Below the pieces are notes generated by a model. It searched no databases. It was given only the letters and a program-made list of their open reading frames with translations, and was not told the DNA's origin. A program made the position numbers and the translations under genes. This document shows positions 36,895-44,607 of a DNA stretch of 45,384 bases, piece after piece. How positions within the stretch are numbered: position 1 is the first letter of the stretch; every line of letters begins with the position of its first letter. The DNA is from Cyclobacteriaceae bacterium (GTDB lineage Bacteria; Bacteroidota; Bacteroidia; Cytophagales; Cyclobacteriaceae): positions 1 through 45,384 of the forward strand of contig BQJT01000010.1 in NCBI GenBank assembly GCA_021604845.1, read 5' to 3'.

Positions 36895-38289
36895 CTAACC
36901 GCCAAAAAAACTATCATCGAAATTAACCAGAAACAACTCATCTGTTGCCCTGGTCATTCCTGTATATAACCAACGTAAAAAGTCCACATCCTGTTGTGCC
37001 TGTGATACATATCCTTTATCCAGGAAGATGGCTTTCCATTGTCCCCCCTGAGATTTATGACAAGTTAATGCGTAGGCAAACTTTATTTGTAATGCCTGTA
37101 GATACGGGTCATTTTTTAGAGCTTCCCTTATCTCACTTTTTTTGCTGTTTGCTAAATAATCTGCAGTTACCTGGTCCATTAGTTTCTTATATTGGTCGTC
37201 AGTTAAAGAAGGATGATCGGAATGAAGTGTATCCAGAATGACTTTAACGGGCAACGTCTGATTGGATGGATCATCCTGCAGTTGAATCTCAATATCGGCG
37301 AATCTCAAACCATACCTTTCTTCCAGGTCTACTATTTTTCGTACTTCTGCAAATTCTCCATTGGCTAGAAATCCCATCGGTGATTGGTCCGGTTTGTAAA
37401 AGTAATTGTTCCTTACAATCATTATTTGGTCGCCTGCTTCCAGTTCTTCCTCGAAATAAAACAGTGTATGTCTAATATTTCTATTGTAATAAACTGCATT
37501 TTTATTAGATCGACAGATTACCGCGGTATCCCCGGTCCCATATTTATCATAGGCGTATCTTAAACCATCTTCTAACCTTTCCCCGCTCATCCTAAATATA
37601 TCCGGAAGTTTAAGTGAGAACTTAACATTGGGCGAATGGTTCTGCATTTCCATGCGAATGGAATTGGCATTTACCAGGATCCCGGAGCCCAAAGATTGCC
37701 TCATTACCTGATTCAATTCAAGTGAAATCAGGGACAAACCATAACGCTGATTCAAATGCTCTTCAGACAAAGCAAGGCTGGTTGACTGGCCAACCGGCGG
37801 TAGCTGAGCATTATCTCCGATCAGTAGCAGCTTGTTGTTTTCGTTTTGAAATACATATTTTACTAAATCCGAGAGCACTTTATTTCCAAATGACCCTTCT
37901 GATATCATCGAGGCCTCATCGACAATAAAGATTGTGTTTTTGGAGTAATTCTTTTTTAACTTGAATAATCCCCCACTGGCATTCTTGTCCCGCAATTGAT
38001 AAATTACCTTGTGAATGGTAAATGCTGATTTTCGGCTATATCGAGCCAAGACCTTGGCGGCCCTTCCGGTAGGAGCTAGCAATTTTACTTTAAACCCAAA
38101 TGAGGGAAATACTTTAACCAACACGCCCACCAGGGTTGTCTTGCCGGTTCCAGCATACCCCTTAAGTAGTAGCGTTATTCTGGGATCAGCGGATAAAACG
38201 AACTGTTCAGCAGCCTCAAAAAACCTCCACTGATCCTGAGTTGGTTCATAAGGGAACTTACTGGCTAAAATTTCTGCCGCGCTGGACAC
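36895..38289 (-). CDS. RecD/PIF1-like superfamily 1 DNA helicase
   Basis: ATP-dependent DNA helicase of 464 residues. Walker A is GYAGTGKT at 44-51, Walker B is FIVDEASMI, followed by LLIGDNAQLPPVGQS (motif III) and the C-terminal UvrD-like motif YALTCHKSQGGQWKAIF. It lacks the RecBCD-type N-terminal domain and is close to the compact RecD2-like exodeoxyribonuclease V alpha family. It begins with GTG immediately after the thioesterase stop, so the two are one transcript. Its cellular job is unassigned. Confidence 0.88.
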   Translation of the reverse strand: MSSAAEILASKFPYEPTQDQWRFFEAAEQFVLSADPRITLLLKGYAGTGKTTLVGVLVKVFPSFGFKVKLLAPTGRAAKVLARYSRKSAFTIHKVIYQLRDKNASGGLFKLKKNYSKNTIFIVDEASMISEGSFGNKVLSDLVKYVFQNENNKLLLIGDNAQLPPVGQSTSLALSEEHLNQRYGLSLISLELNQVMRQSLGSGILVNANSIRMEMQNHSPNVKFSLKLPDIFRMSGERLEDGLRYAYDKYGTGDTAVICRSNKNAVYYNRNIRHTLFYFEEELEAGDQIMIVRNNYFYKPDQSPMGFLANGEFAEVRKIVDLEERYGLRFADIEIQLQDDPSNQTLPVKVILDTLHSDHPSLTDDQYKKLMDQVTADYLANSKKSEIREALKNDPYLQALQIKFAYALTCHKSQGGQWKAIFLDKGYVSQAQQDVDFLRWLYTGMTRATDELFLVNFDDSFFGG

Positions 38290-38730
38290 TTATACTTTTT
38301 TCTGAGAAGACACTACCGCCATTACTGCACGGGCTTTGGCAATCAGTTCCCTGGACTGCTGGTTAATGGCCCAGACTTCTGATTCACAAAAACATATCTT
38401 TTCTCCAGATTTTAGCACCTTGCCCTCCGCCTCGAGCCTGGTACCCAGGCCAGGTCTGAGGTAACTAATCTGAAGATCAGCGGTAACTACATGTTGCTCC
38501 GGGTATACCAGAGTATAAGCGGCAAACCCACAAACAATATCAGCCAGTGTTGCAGTTACCCCACCGTGGACCAAACCGGTCTGCTGCAGGTGGTCGGGCT
38601 TCAAGTCCAATGCCCCAAATGTTCGGCCTGGTTCAATGTCAATTAATTGAAATCCTACCAGCTTCATGAAATGCTGATGCTGTAAATAATTTTTTACCCT
38701 ATTAAGGAAATCCGGATTAAGAGTCTTCAA
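38290..38730 (-). CDS. Hotdog-fold thioesterase (PaaI/YdiI type)
   Basis: A 146-residue hotdog protein probably hydrolysing acyl-CoA esters. The motif QQTGLVHGGVTATLADIVCGFAA (read in two parts, HGG near residue 55 and the acidic Asp near 64) is that of PaaI-like thioesterases. The start is a TTG at 38730; no in-frame ATG occurs until residue 22, and an upstream frame is closed by a stop. It is divergent from the Nudix gene, with a symmetrical inverted repeat between them. Confidence 0.85.
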   Translation of the reverse strand: MKTLNPDFLNRVKNYLQHQHFMKLVGFQLIDIEPGRTFGALDLKPDHLQQTGLVHGGVTATLADIVCGFAAYTLVYPEQHVVTADLQISYLRPGLGTRLEAEGKVLKSGEKICFCESEVWAINQQSRELIAKARAVMAVVSSQKKV

Positions 38731-38755
38731 AGCAGAAATTCTTTTCCCATGTTTG

Positions 38756-38796
38756 TATGTTTGGGCTATAATTAACTGAATAGTATCCCAAACATA
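38756..38796. repeat. Perfect 10-base inverted repeat in a divergent promoter region
   Basis: TATGTTTGGG (38756-38765) and CCCAAACATA (38787-38796), 21 bases apart. Each arm contains TATGTTTG, a consensus -7 element, on its own strand. The repeat's centre (38776) is 46 bases from each flanking start codon. The minus-strand element also has a TTTG 22 bases upstream (38822-38819), a full promoter for the thioesterase; the plus-strand one lacks a clear -33. Confidence 0.6.
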
Positions 38797-38821
38797 AATA
38801 AGTTTACTAAGGGTGTAACAA

Positions 38822-39307
38822 ATGCGGGAAGAAATTATTGAAAACTTTGGAGGTAAGCTGAGAGTCCGGATTTGCGGAATTCTGGTAAACCAGCAAGGCG
38901 TATTAATGGTTCGGCATCAGGGATTGTCCTCAATGGGCTATTTTTGGGCGCCTCCTGGCGGCGGCATGTCGTTTGGTATGTCAGCCTCGGAAACGCTTAT
39001 AAACGAATTTCAGGAAGAAACCGGTCTTTCAATCGCAGTTGGAGAATTGATTTTTATTCATGAATTTCACCAAATACCTCTACACGCATTGGAGTTATTC
39101 TTCAAAGTGGAGCAAATTGGTGGCGAGCTTAAAACAGGTATCGATCCGGAAATGAAGCCTGATCAGCAAATTATTGATCGGGTACAGTACTTCAATTCCG
39201 ATGATATCGCAAAACACAAGGGACCCCAATTACATCCATCTTTCAATAAAATTAAGCGTCCGGAGCAGCTTTTAAATTTGAAGGGGTATTTCCAAAATTG
39301 GAAATAA
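38822..39307 (+). CDS. Nudix hydrolase with divergent Nudix box
   Basis: A 161-residue Nudix-fold protein (beta strands LRVRICGILVNQQGVLMVRH, then WAPPGGGMSFGMS). The box region reads SASETLINEFQEETGL: the EE pair that binds the metal is present, but the Arg of the consensus REUXEEXGU is Asn, and the Glu expected eight residues before it is Met. The substrate cannot be predicted. It is divergently transcribed from the thioesterase gene. Confidence 0.85.
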   Translation: MREEIIENFGGKLRVRICGILVNQQGVLMVRHQGLSSMGYFWAPPGGGMSFGMSASETLINEFQEETGLSIAVGELIFIHEFHQIPLHALELFFKVEQIGGELKTGIDPEMKPDQQIIDRVQYFNSDDIAKHKGPQLHPSFNKIKRPEQLLNLKGYFQNWK

Positions 39308-39378
39308 TTACATAAAATAGCGTTCTGATTGATAGCAACTTTGCCCGATCACTCAGTAATAACTAAACTTGCAGTGAA

Positions 39379-39954
39379 ATGAACATTACCAAGATACTAA
39401 CGGTTGTATTCTACCTGGTCAGCATAGGATTGGCTTATTTTCTTGTCACCAGCATCGCTAATGATATCGAACAAGAAAAGGTGATAAAAGCGGTTGAAGC
39501 AAAAGTAATCAATAAGTTAATGCAAATTCGGGATGCGGAAATCGCCTATCAGGCCGCCAACGGGGCATTTACCAGCGATTGGAACAAGTTAATAAGCTTT
39601 GTTGATACTGGTGCCATCTATATTACCGAACGAAAAGAAACCATCATCCGGTTGGACTATGGCGCCGATAGTATTTATGTTGAAATCGATACATTAGGAT
39701 CTGTGCCTGTAAAAGACTCCTTGTTTTCAAGCGATTTTGAACCCAGCAGCCTTCCTAATGTTCCCGACTCGGATAAGCAATTTAAAATCTGGGCAGATAA
39801 AATCAACAAAAGTGGGGTGATGATAGATGTAATTGAAGTGGTTGATCCGGACCCTGTTGATCCTACCCGGCTTGAGGATAATGAAATTAAAAACCGAAAA
39901 CCTCTAAGGTTTGGAAGCCGAACTGATGTTACAACAGCCGGAAATTGGGAATAA
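39379..39954 (+). CDS. Single-pass membrane protein with pseudopilin-like segment
   Basis: I do not recognise a named function. The 191-residue protein has one N-terminal membrane helix (about 5-25), then VINKLMQIRDAEIAYQAANGAFTSDWNKLISFVD, here quoted only as landmarks: RDAEIAYQAANG near 51-62 and DWNKLISF near 66-73. This resembles the core of type II secretion G-type pseudopilins, but no prepilin-peptidase site (GFTLIE-like) is present. The C-terminal third is acidic and probably disordered. It is directly followed by the DUF3822 gene and coaD. Confidence 0.65.
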   Translation: MNITKILTVVFYLVSIGLAYFLVTSIANDIEQEKVIKAVEAKVINKLMQIRDAEIAYQAANGAFTSDWNKLISFVDTGAIYITERKETIIRLDYGADSIYVEIDTLGSVPVKDSLFSSDFEPSSLPNVPDSDKQFKIWADKINKSGVMIDVIEVVDPDPVDPTRLEDNEIKNRKPLRFGSRTDVTTAGNWE

Positions 39955-39969
39955 TTGGTACCTTCCAGT

Positions 39970-40842
39970 GTGGTAGATTATCATCTAGTTCGGAAAGTAA
40001 AAAGCAACAAGTTTAATGTAGACCACCTGAGTCAGTACAGCTTGTACTTTTTGCTGGGCAAGCAACATTTTAAATTCTGCATACTTGATACAAAATCCAG
40101 TAGCTGTCTGTTACTGGAAGACTACCTTATCGGCAGTAATGATCAGCCTGATGAAATAGTTGATACTTTAAAAGTCATCTTTGAGACGCATCATTTGTTG
40201 AATGCAGGCTTTTGGAGTTCCGTAAAGCTGGCTTTTCTGGGCCCCAAATCGGTTCTGGTGCCTAATCATTTATTTGAGAAGAACACCCTCTCAGAGTACT
40301 TAAAAATGAACTGCCAACTGGATGCTGAAGAGGGGCACTACTATTTCAAGCACAATACCGGCAAAATGGTCAACGTGTTTGCCGCTAACAAGAAAATAAT
40401 AAGTTGGTTTAAAGATCAGTATCCCAACATCAACTTGCATTTGATCCATCACAGTAGTGCTCTTATTGAAGGCGTGCCGCGCCAACAGGATGCCAGCAGG
40501 CAAAAATCGATGTCGCTGTTTATCAATATTGATTCCACCGAAATATTGGTTCATGAAAACGATAAACTTCTTTATTGCAACCAATTTAATTATCATTCTC
40601 CCGAAGAACTCTTAAACTATGTGATGGTGGTTATGAACCAACTTGGACTGGACGCTAATGTAAGCAAGGTCCAATTATGGGGAAATGTGAATAACCAGTC
40701 GGAGTATTTCAAAATCCTCTATAAATACATTAGAAATGTATCTTTTGGCAAACGACCATCCGGTTTAAAGTTCAGTTTTGAATTTGATGAGATAGACGAA
40801 CATCAGTATTTCGATTTGTTCGGTCTTTATTATTGCGAATAA
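39970..40842 (+). CDS. DUF3822 family protein
   Basis: Cytoplasmic protein of about 290 residues, starting MVDYHLVRKVKSNKF if the GTG at 39970 is used (a TTG at 39955 also fits). Segments such as SMSLFINIDSTEILVHENDKL and FNYHSPEELLNYVMVVMNQLGL look like the repeated beta-beta-alpha layout of actin-like ATPase folds, to which I recall this family being assigned; I see no clear phosphate loops. It follows the pseudopilin-like gene and ends 3 bases before coaD. Function unknown. Confidence 0.8.
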   Translation: MVDYHLVRKVKSNKFNVDHLSQYSLYFLLGKQHFKFCILDTKSSSCLLLEDYLIGSNDQPDEIVDTLKVIFETHHLLNAGFWSSVKLAFLGPKSVLVPNHLFEKNTLSEYLKMNCQLDAEEGHYYFKHNTGKMVNVFAANKKIISWFKDQYPNINLHLIHHSSALIEGVPRQQDASRQKSMSLFINIDSTEILVHENDKLLYCNQFNYHSPEELLNYVMVVMNQLGLDANVSKVQLWGNVNNQSEYFKILYKYIRNVSFGKRPSGLKFSFEFDEIDEHQYFDLFGLYYCE

Positions 40843-40845
40843 CGC

Positions 40846-41301
40846 ATGAACAAAATTGCTATATTCCCCGGATCGTTCGATCCCTATACCAACGGGCACC
40901 ACGATATTGTATGCCGTGGTTTGGATATATTTGATGAGGTGGTAATAGCCATCGGACACAACAGCCAAAAAATACGTTATTTTCAGGTTGTTCAGATGAA
41001 ACAAAGCATCGAGTCTGCCTTTACCAATGAACCCAGGGTCACGGTAATGATTTATGATCAGCTTACTGCGGAATTGGCCAAGGATTACGGTGCGAACTAT
41101 CTTTTACGTGGTCTCAGAAATACCACTGACTTTGAGTATGAAAACAGTATTTCCCAGGTAAACAGATATCTAAATCAGGAACTGGAGACGGTTTTCCTTA
41201 TTACCTCTCCACAGTACGCTTCAATTAGTAGCTCCATCATTCGTGAAGTGCACAAGTACGGAGGCGACATCAAGAATTTCCTTCCGTACCAATTGAGCTA
41301 A
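40846..41301 (+). CDS. coaD: Phosphopantetheine adenylyltransferase
   Basis: Penultimate enzyme of coenzyme A synthesis, joining 4'-phosphopantetheine to AMP. The nucleotidyltransferase motif is FPGSFDPYTNGHHD, with TNGH at 15-18, and the second motif SPQYASISSSIIREV near the C-terminus stands for the ISSTxxR signature. The 151-residue length is usual. Its 3' end overlaps the convergent Nudix gene by 32 bases. Confidence 0.97.
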   Translation: MNKIAIFPGSFDPYTNGHHDIVCRGLDIFDEVVIAIGHNSQKIRYFQVVQMKQSIESAFTNEPRVTVMIYDQLTAELAKDYGANYLLRGLRNTTDFEYENSISQVNRYLNQELETVFLITSPQYASISSSIIREVHKYGGDIKNFLPYQLS

Positions 41302-41974
41302 AAGCACCCTGATTCGACTGGTATCGTTTTACCACATACCTTATTGAGGGATATGTATTAAAGAGGGCTTCTTTTAGCGCATCCGGATTTTTCCATTCTA
41401 CCGCCTGAATATCCTCCGTTATTTGCGGCTTCATTTCACTATCATCGATACACTTCATGGCATACCAGCAGGTTTTCTTTAATACGTTCTTGCCGTTTAA
41501 AGAATAACTATGCCAGGTAGAACAAATTTTCCCGGTGATACTTACCTGAATATTGCATTCTTCCTCAACTTCTCTCTGAGCCCCAAGTACCGGAGTCTCA
41601 TCTTTTTCAATTTTACCTTTTGGCAGATCCCAGCGATTCAAACGGTATATCATCAGCACGTCATCCTGTTTGCTAACTATCCCGCCTGCCGCCCTGATTA
41701 TCTTAAACCGGTTCTTTACAAAATGCCTGGCTGACTCCCGGTCATCCACAGTGAACGTAACAGACCGGAGTTTCAGCAACCGCTTGCGGCGCATCAGTTT
41801 GAACATTCGATCAATCTGGGCGAGGGAAGCATCATTTATTAGTACGTCTCCCAATAACATCCCAACATAGATATTCTTATTGCCACCATTTACAATAACA
41901 TCATACTTGGAAATCTTGACCCCCTTGCTAAGTTGTTGTATGCGGACTGGAATGCTATTTACAAATAGCTTCAT
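41270..41974 (-). CDS. Nudix hydrolase, Bacteroidota type with N-terminal extension
   Basis: A 234-residue protein with an uncharacterised N-terminal region of about 90 residues and a C-terminal Nudix domain. The Nudix box fits well: GKIEKDETPVLGAQREVEEE, with only the final Gly replaced by Asn (CNI). Starts with ATG at 41974, divergent from pyrE. The substrate is unknown; the WDLPKGKIEKDE context is of the diadenosine-polyphosphate/ADP-ribose kind. Its last ten or so codons lie on the strand opposite coaD. Confidence 0.88.
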   Translation of the reverse strand: MKLFVNSIPVRIQQLSKGVKISKYDVIVNGGNKNIYVGMLLGDVLINDASLAQIDRMFKLMRRKRLLKLRSVTFTVDDRESARHFVKNRFKIIRAAGGIVSKQDDVLMIYRLNRWDLPKGKIEKDETPVLGAQREVEEECNIQVSITGKICSTWHSYSLNGKNVLKKTCWYAMKCIDDSEMKPQITEDIQAVEWKNPDALKEALFNTYPSIRYVVKRYQSNQGAFSSIGTEGNS

Positions 41975-42075
41975 ATTCAATAATAAAAAAATCTGTACAA
42001 AGGAATAAACAATTAGTGTCTAACAACAAGCAAGGGTAAGGTTTTTTTATTAAATAAAATAGTAATTTCACCACT

Positions 42076-42729
42076 ATGACTTTTGCCACCAGGGACCAAA
42101 ATACAGCCAGGAAGGTAGCTTCCTTACTTTTAGAGATCCAAGCGGTTAAGTTAAACCTGCAACACCCTTTTATTTGGGCTTCGGGATGGAAATCACCCAT
42201 TTACTGTGATAATCGAAAATCTCTGGGGTATCCCAAAATCAGAACCTTTATTAAAAATAGTCTGGCGGAGAGAATACAATTAAAATTCCCGGATTGCCAG
42301 GCAATTGCCGGAGTGGCTACCGCAGGAATCCCTCAGGGTGCTTTGGTAGCGGATATTTTAAACTTGCCTTTCCTGTATGTACGGTCAAAACCCAAAGGTC
42401 ATGGATTGGAAAATTTAATTGAAGGTCATTACCAATCTAATCAGCGGGTAGTTTTAGTAGAAGATCTGATTTCGACTGGCGGAAGCTCATTAAGGGCGGT
42501 TGAGGCACTCAGAAACGTGGATGTAGAAGTGCTGGGCTTAGCTTCTATTTTCAACTATGGATTTGATATAGCCATTAAAAATTTTGAGGACGCCAATGTA
42601 CCCTGGTTCAGTCTAAGCAATTACCAGCATCTTATCGACTATGCAGCAGAGACCGGAATTGTAACCCGTACACAGTTGGAGACACTTGAAGCGTGGCGTA
42701 AGCAACCCAGCGCATGGAGTGCGGGCTAA
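42076..42729 (+). CDS. pyrE: Orotate phosphoribosyltransferase
   Basis: Pyrimidine synthesis enzyme that joins orotate to PRPP to form OMP. The PRPP-binding motif VVLVEDLISTGGS occupies 126-138, and the catalytic loop RSKPKGHGLENLIEG lies just before it. The FIWASGWKSPIYCDNR segment near the N-terminus is typical. The 217-residue length is normal. Its stop overlaps that of the convergent TIGR02757 gene. Confidence 0.97.
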   Translation: MTFATRDQNTARKVASLLLEIQAVKLNLQHPFIWASGWKSPIYCDNRKSLGYPKIRTFIKNSLAERIQLKFPDCQAIAGVATAGIPQGALVADILNLPFLYVRSKPKGHGLENLIEGHYQSNQRVVLVEDLISTGGSSLRAVEALRNVDVEVLGLASIFNYGFDIAIKNFEDANVPWFSLSNYQHLIDYAAETGIVTRTQLETLEAWRKQPSAWSAG

Positions 42730-43490
42730 TTTATTCCACTTAGCCCAAACAAGGCAAAATCGTATTTAACAGGGTCCTCCTGATCGAATTTTCTGAGATT
42801 CTCGGTTAACTCAACTGCCATTTTCCAGTCAGTCTGCTTTCTTTTTACCAGACCCAATCTTCGCGCCGTTCGTTCCACATGTACATCACAAGGGCAAATC
42901 AGCTGACTTGATTTTATTTTGTCCCATAGACCAAAATCCACTCCATACACATCCTTCCTTACCATCCATCGTAAAAACATATTTATTCTTTTACAGGCCG
43001 AATTTCGATCAGGAGTGGCCACATGCTTTCTTGTGCGACCTGGTGCATATTCCGAATCAAAGAAGAACTTATGAAACCTGCTTAATATGGTTTTCATATC
43101 GTGATCCCTGGCATCACCGGTTATAAAAGCCTCTTCCAAAGACTGATGTCGTTGGTAGAACCTTTTAAAGAAATCTATAAAATACAGGGTATCCGTACTG
43201 TTGAAGGTCCTGTGCTTGAACTCTATAAGCCTTTTAAGGTCCCGGTCCGAATGATTAGTCACAAAATCGAACGGGGCATTATCCATTAGGTGCATCAATT
43301 CGACACCTTTGTTTATAATGGTTTTTCGCTGACCCCAGGCCAGTACTGCCATCCAGAATCCCGAAATTTCGATATCCTGCTTTTTGCTAAATCTATGGGG
43401 AATGCTGATGGGATCATTAAGGATAAACGAAGTATTATTATACTTTAGGTATTTTTGATCAAGGTAATCCTTCAGTGCTAACTGGTTCAT
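42726..43490 (-). CDS. TIGR02757 family protein
   Basis: A 254-residue cytoplasmic protein of a family widespread in Bacteroidota and some other phyla but uncharacterised. Recognised by ISIPHRFSKKQDIEISGFWM near residue 28, NSACKRINMFLRWMVRKD and the C-terminal LICPCDVHVERTARRLGL, which has a helix-hairpin-helix-like look reminiscent of DNA glycosylases. It starts within the last codons of the LysM gene (4-base overlap). Confidence 0.88.
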   Translation of the reverse strand: MNQLALKDYLDQKYLKYNNTSFILNDPISIPHRFSKKQDIEISGFWMAVLAWGQRKTIINKGVELMHLMDNAPFDFVTNHSDRDLKRLIEFKHRTFNSTDTLYFIDFFKRFYQRHQSLEEAFITGDARDHDMKTILSRFHKFFFDSEYAPGRTRKHVATPDRNSACKRINMFLRWMVRKDVYGVDFGLWDKIKSSQLICPCDVHVERTARRLGLVKRKQTDWKMAVELTENLRKFDQEDPVKYDFALFGLSGIN

Positions 43491-44461
43491 TGGTTGGGTA
43501 CATAGGAAAGTTCAACCCTGAATCTTTCATCCAATGCTCCCAGGGCTGACTGTGCCGCCTCCGATAGCCGGATCAAAACGTTGTTGTTCGATCCTGTCGC
43601 TGGCAGTTTTCCTACTACCCGCACAAAAACACTAAGGTTGGTCATCTCATTCCTTACTCTCATTATTGTTCCTACGGGGGCTGAAGGATGTAGAGCCAGG
43701 TATTTTTTGGTATCCGTTGAACCATCAATTACCGCTGCGATCCCTTGCTCTGTTACCGGTGCCAGGTCATTTTGCGGATTGTTGACTATTGTTACAGGTC
43801 TGCTGACTACAGTCTCGGGTCTAGCGGATTGAGTTTCCACAGGAGTATTCTCAATCGCTTCAATTACCGTTTTTTCAGGGACCCTTAAGTATAAGGTATC
43901 CCCTATTCGCAGACTATTATCCGTCAGCTGGTTCCATTGTTTTATCTCTTCCAAACTGACTTCATACTTTTGTGATATGCTGTATAAAGTTTCCAATGGC
44001 TCCACAACATGCTTTGACGCATTTTCAATCCCATCCCGGGTTGCCAGGCGGGGCTTCTGGTCCCGAACCACCGTTAAAACTTTACCGATTTCCAATTCAT
44101 TGGCATCCAGATTATTCAGAGCCTTTATTTCTGCGACCGAAGTGCCGTACAACCTGGAAATTGAATAAAGTGTTTCACCTGTTCTCACCAGATGAGTTAT
44201 TGGACCCAACCATGGAATTCTTAAAATTTCACCCACTGTCAGGTTATTTGCGGTTATCTGATTATTCTCTACGATGGACGCAATCGTTGCTCCATATCGG
44301 CGTGAGAGAGAATACAGGGTTTCTTTTGCTTCTACCCGGTGTAGTACATAAATCTGATCATCCTTACTCTCAACCCCTATGGAATCCGCTTCAGAAGCGT
44401 GAGAAATAAACAGCGGCAATACCCAAATTATCATTGCCATAAATAAACCCTTATATTCCAT
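43487..44461 (-). CDS. Exported LysM protein with RlpA-like C-terminal domain
   Basis: A 324-residue exported protein: signal peptide (about 1-22, FISHASEADS), three LysM peptidoglycan-binding modules (about 38-82, 87-131, 148-192, each with TLYSLS/TLYSIS and ending near L-R-I/GDTLYL), a Pro/Thr/Val-rich linker, and a C-terminal domain (about 250-324, VGTIMRVRNEMTNLSVFVRVVGKLP) like the double-psi barrel of RlpA proteins. It likely binds septal or sidewall glycan. The ATG at 44461 is preferred to a TTG two codons upstream. Confidence 0.85.
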   Translation of the reverse strand: MEYKGLFMAMIIWVLPLFISHASEADSIGVESKDDQIYVLHRVEAKETLYSLSRRYGATIASIVENNQITANNLTVGEILRIPWLGPITHLVRTGETLYSISRLYGTSVAEIKALNNLDANELEIGKVLTVVRDQKPRLATRDGIENASKHVVEPLETLYSISQKYEVSLEEIKQWNQLTDNSLRIGDTLYLRVPEKTVIEAIENTPVETQSARPETVVSRPVTIVNNPQNDLAPVTEQGIAAVIDGSTDTKKYLALHPSAPVGTIMRVRNEMTNLSVFVRVVGKLPATGSNNNVLIRLSEAAQSALGALDERFRVELSYVPNQ

Positions 44462-44607
44462 ACTCAAAGATCTTCCGTTTGATCAAAAATTGCAATTATT
44501 GTGCAACAAGTATTTTAAACATTTACTTTCAAAAACGGAGCAAATATGCTTTTATTTTATGTATATCAGCGGTTTATAGTTAATTTTAAATGGTAAAACT
44601 TCTTAAG

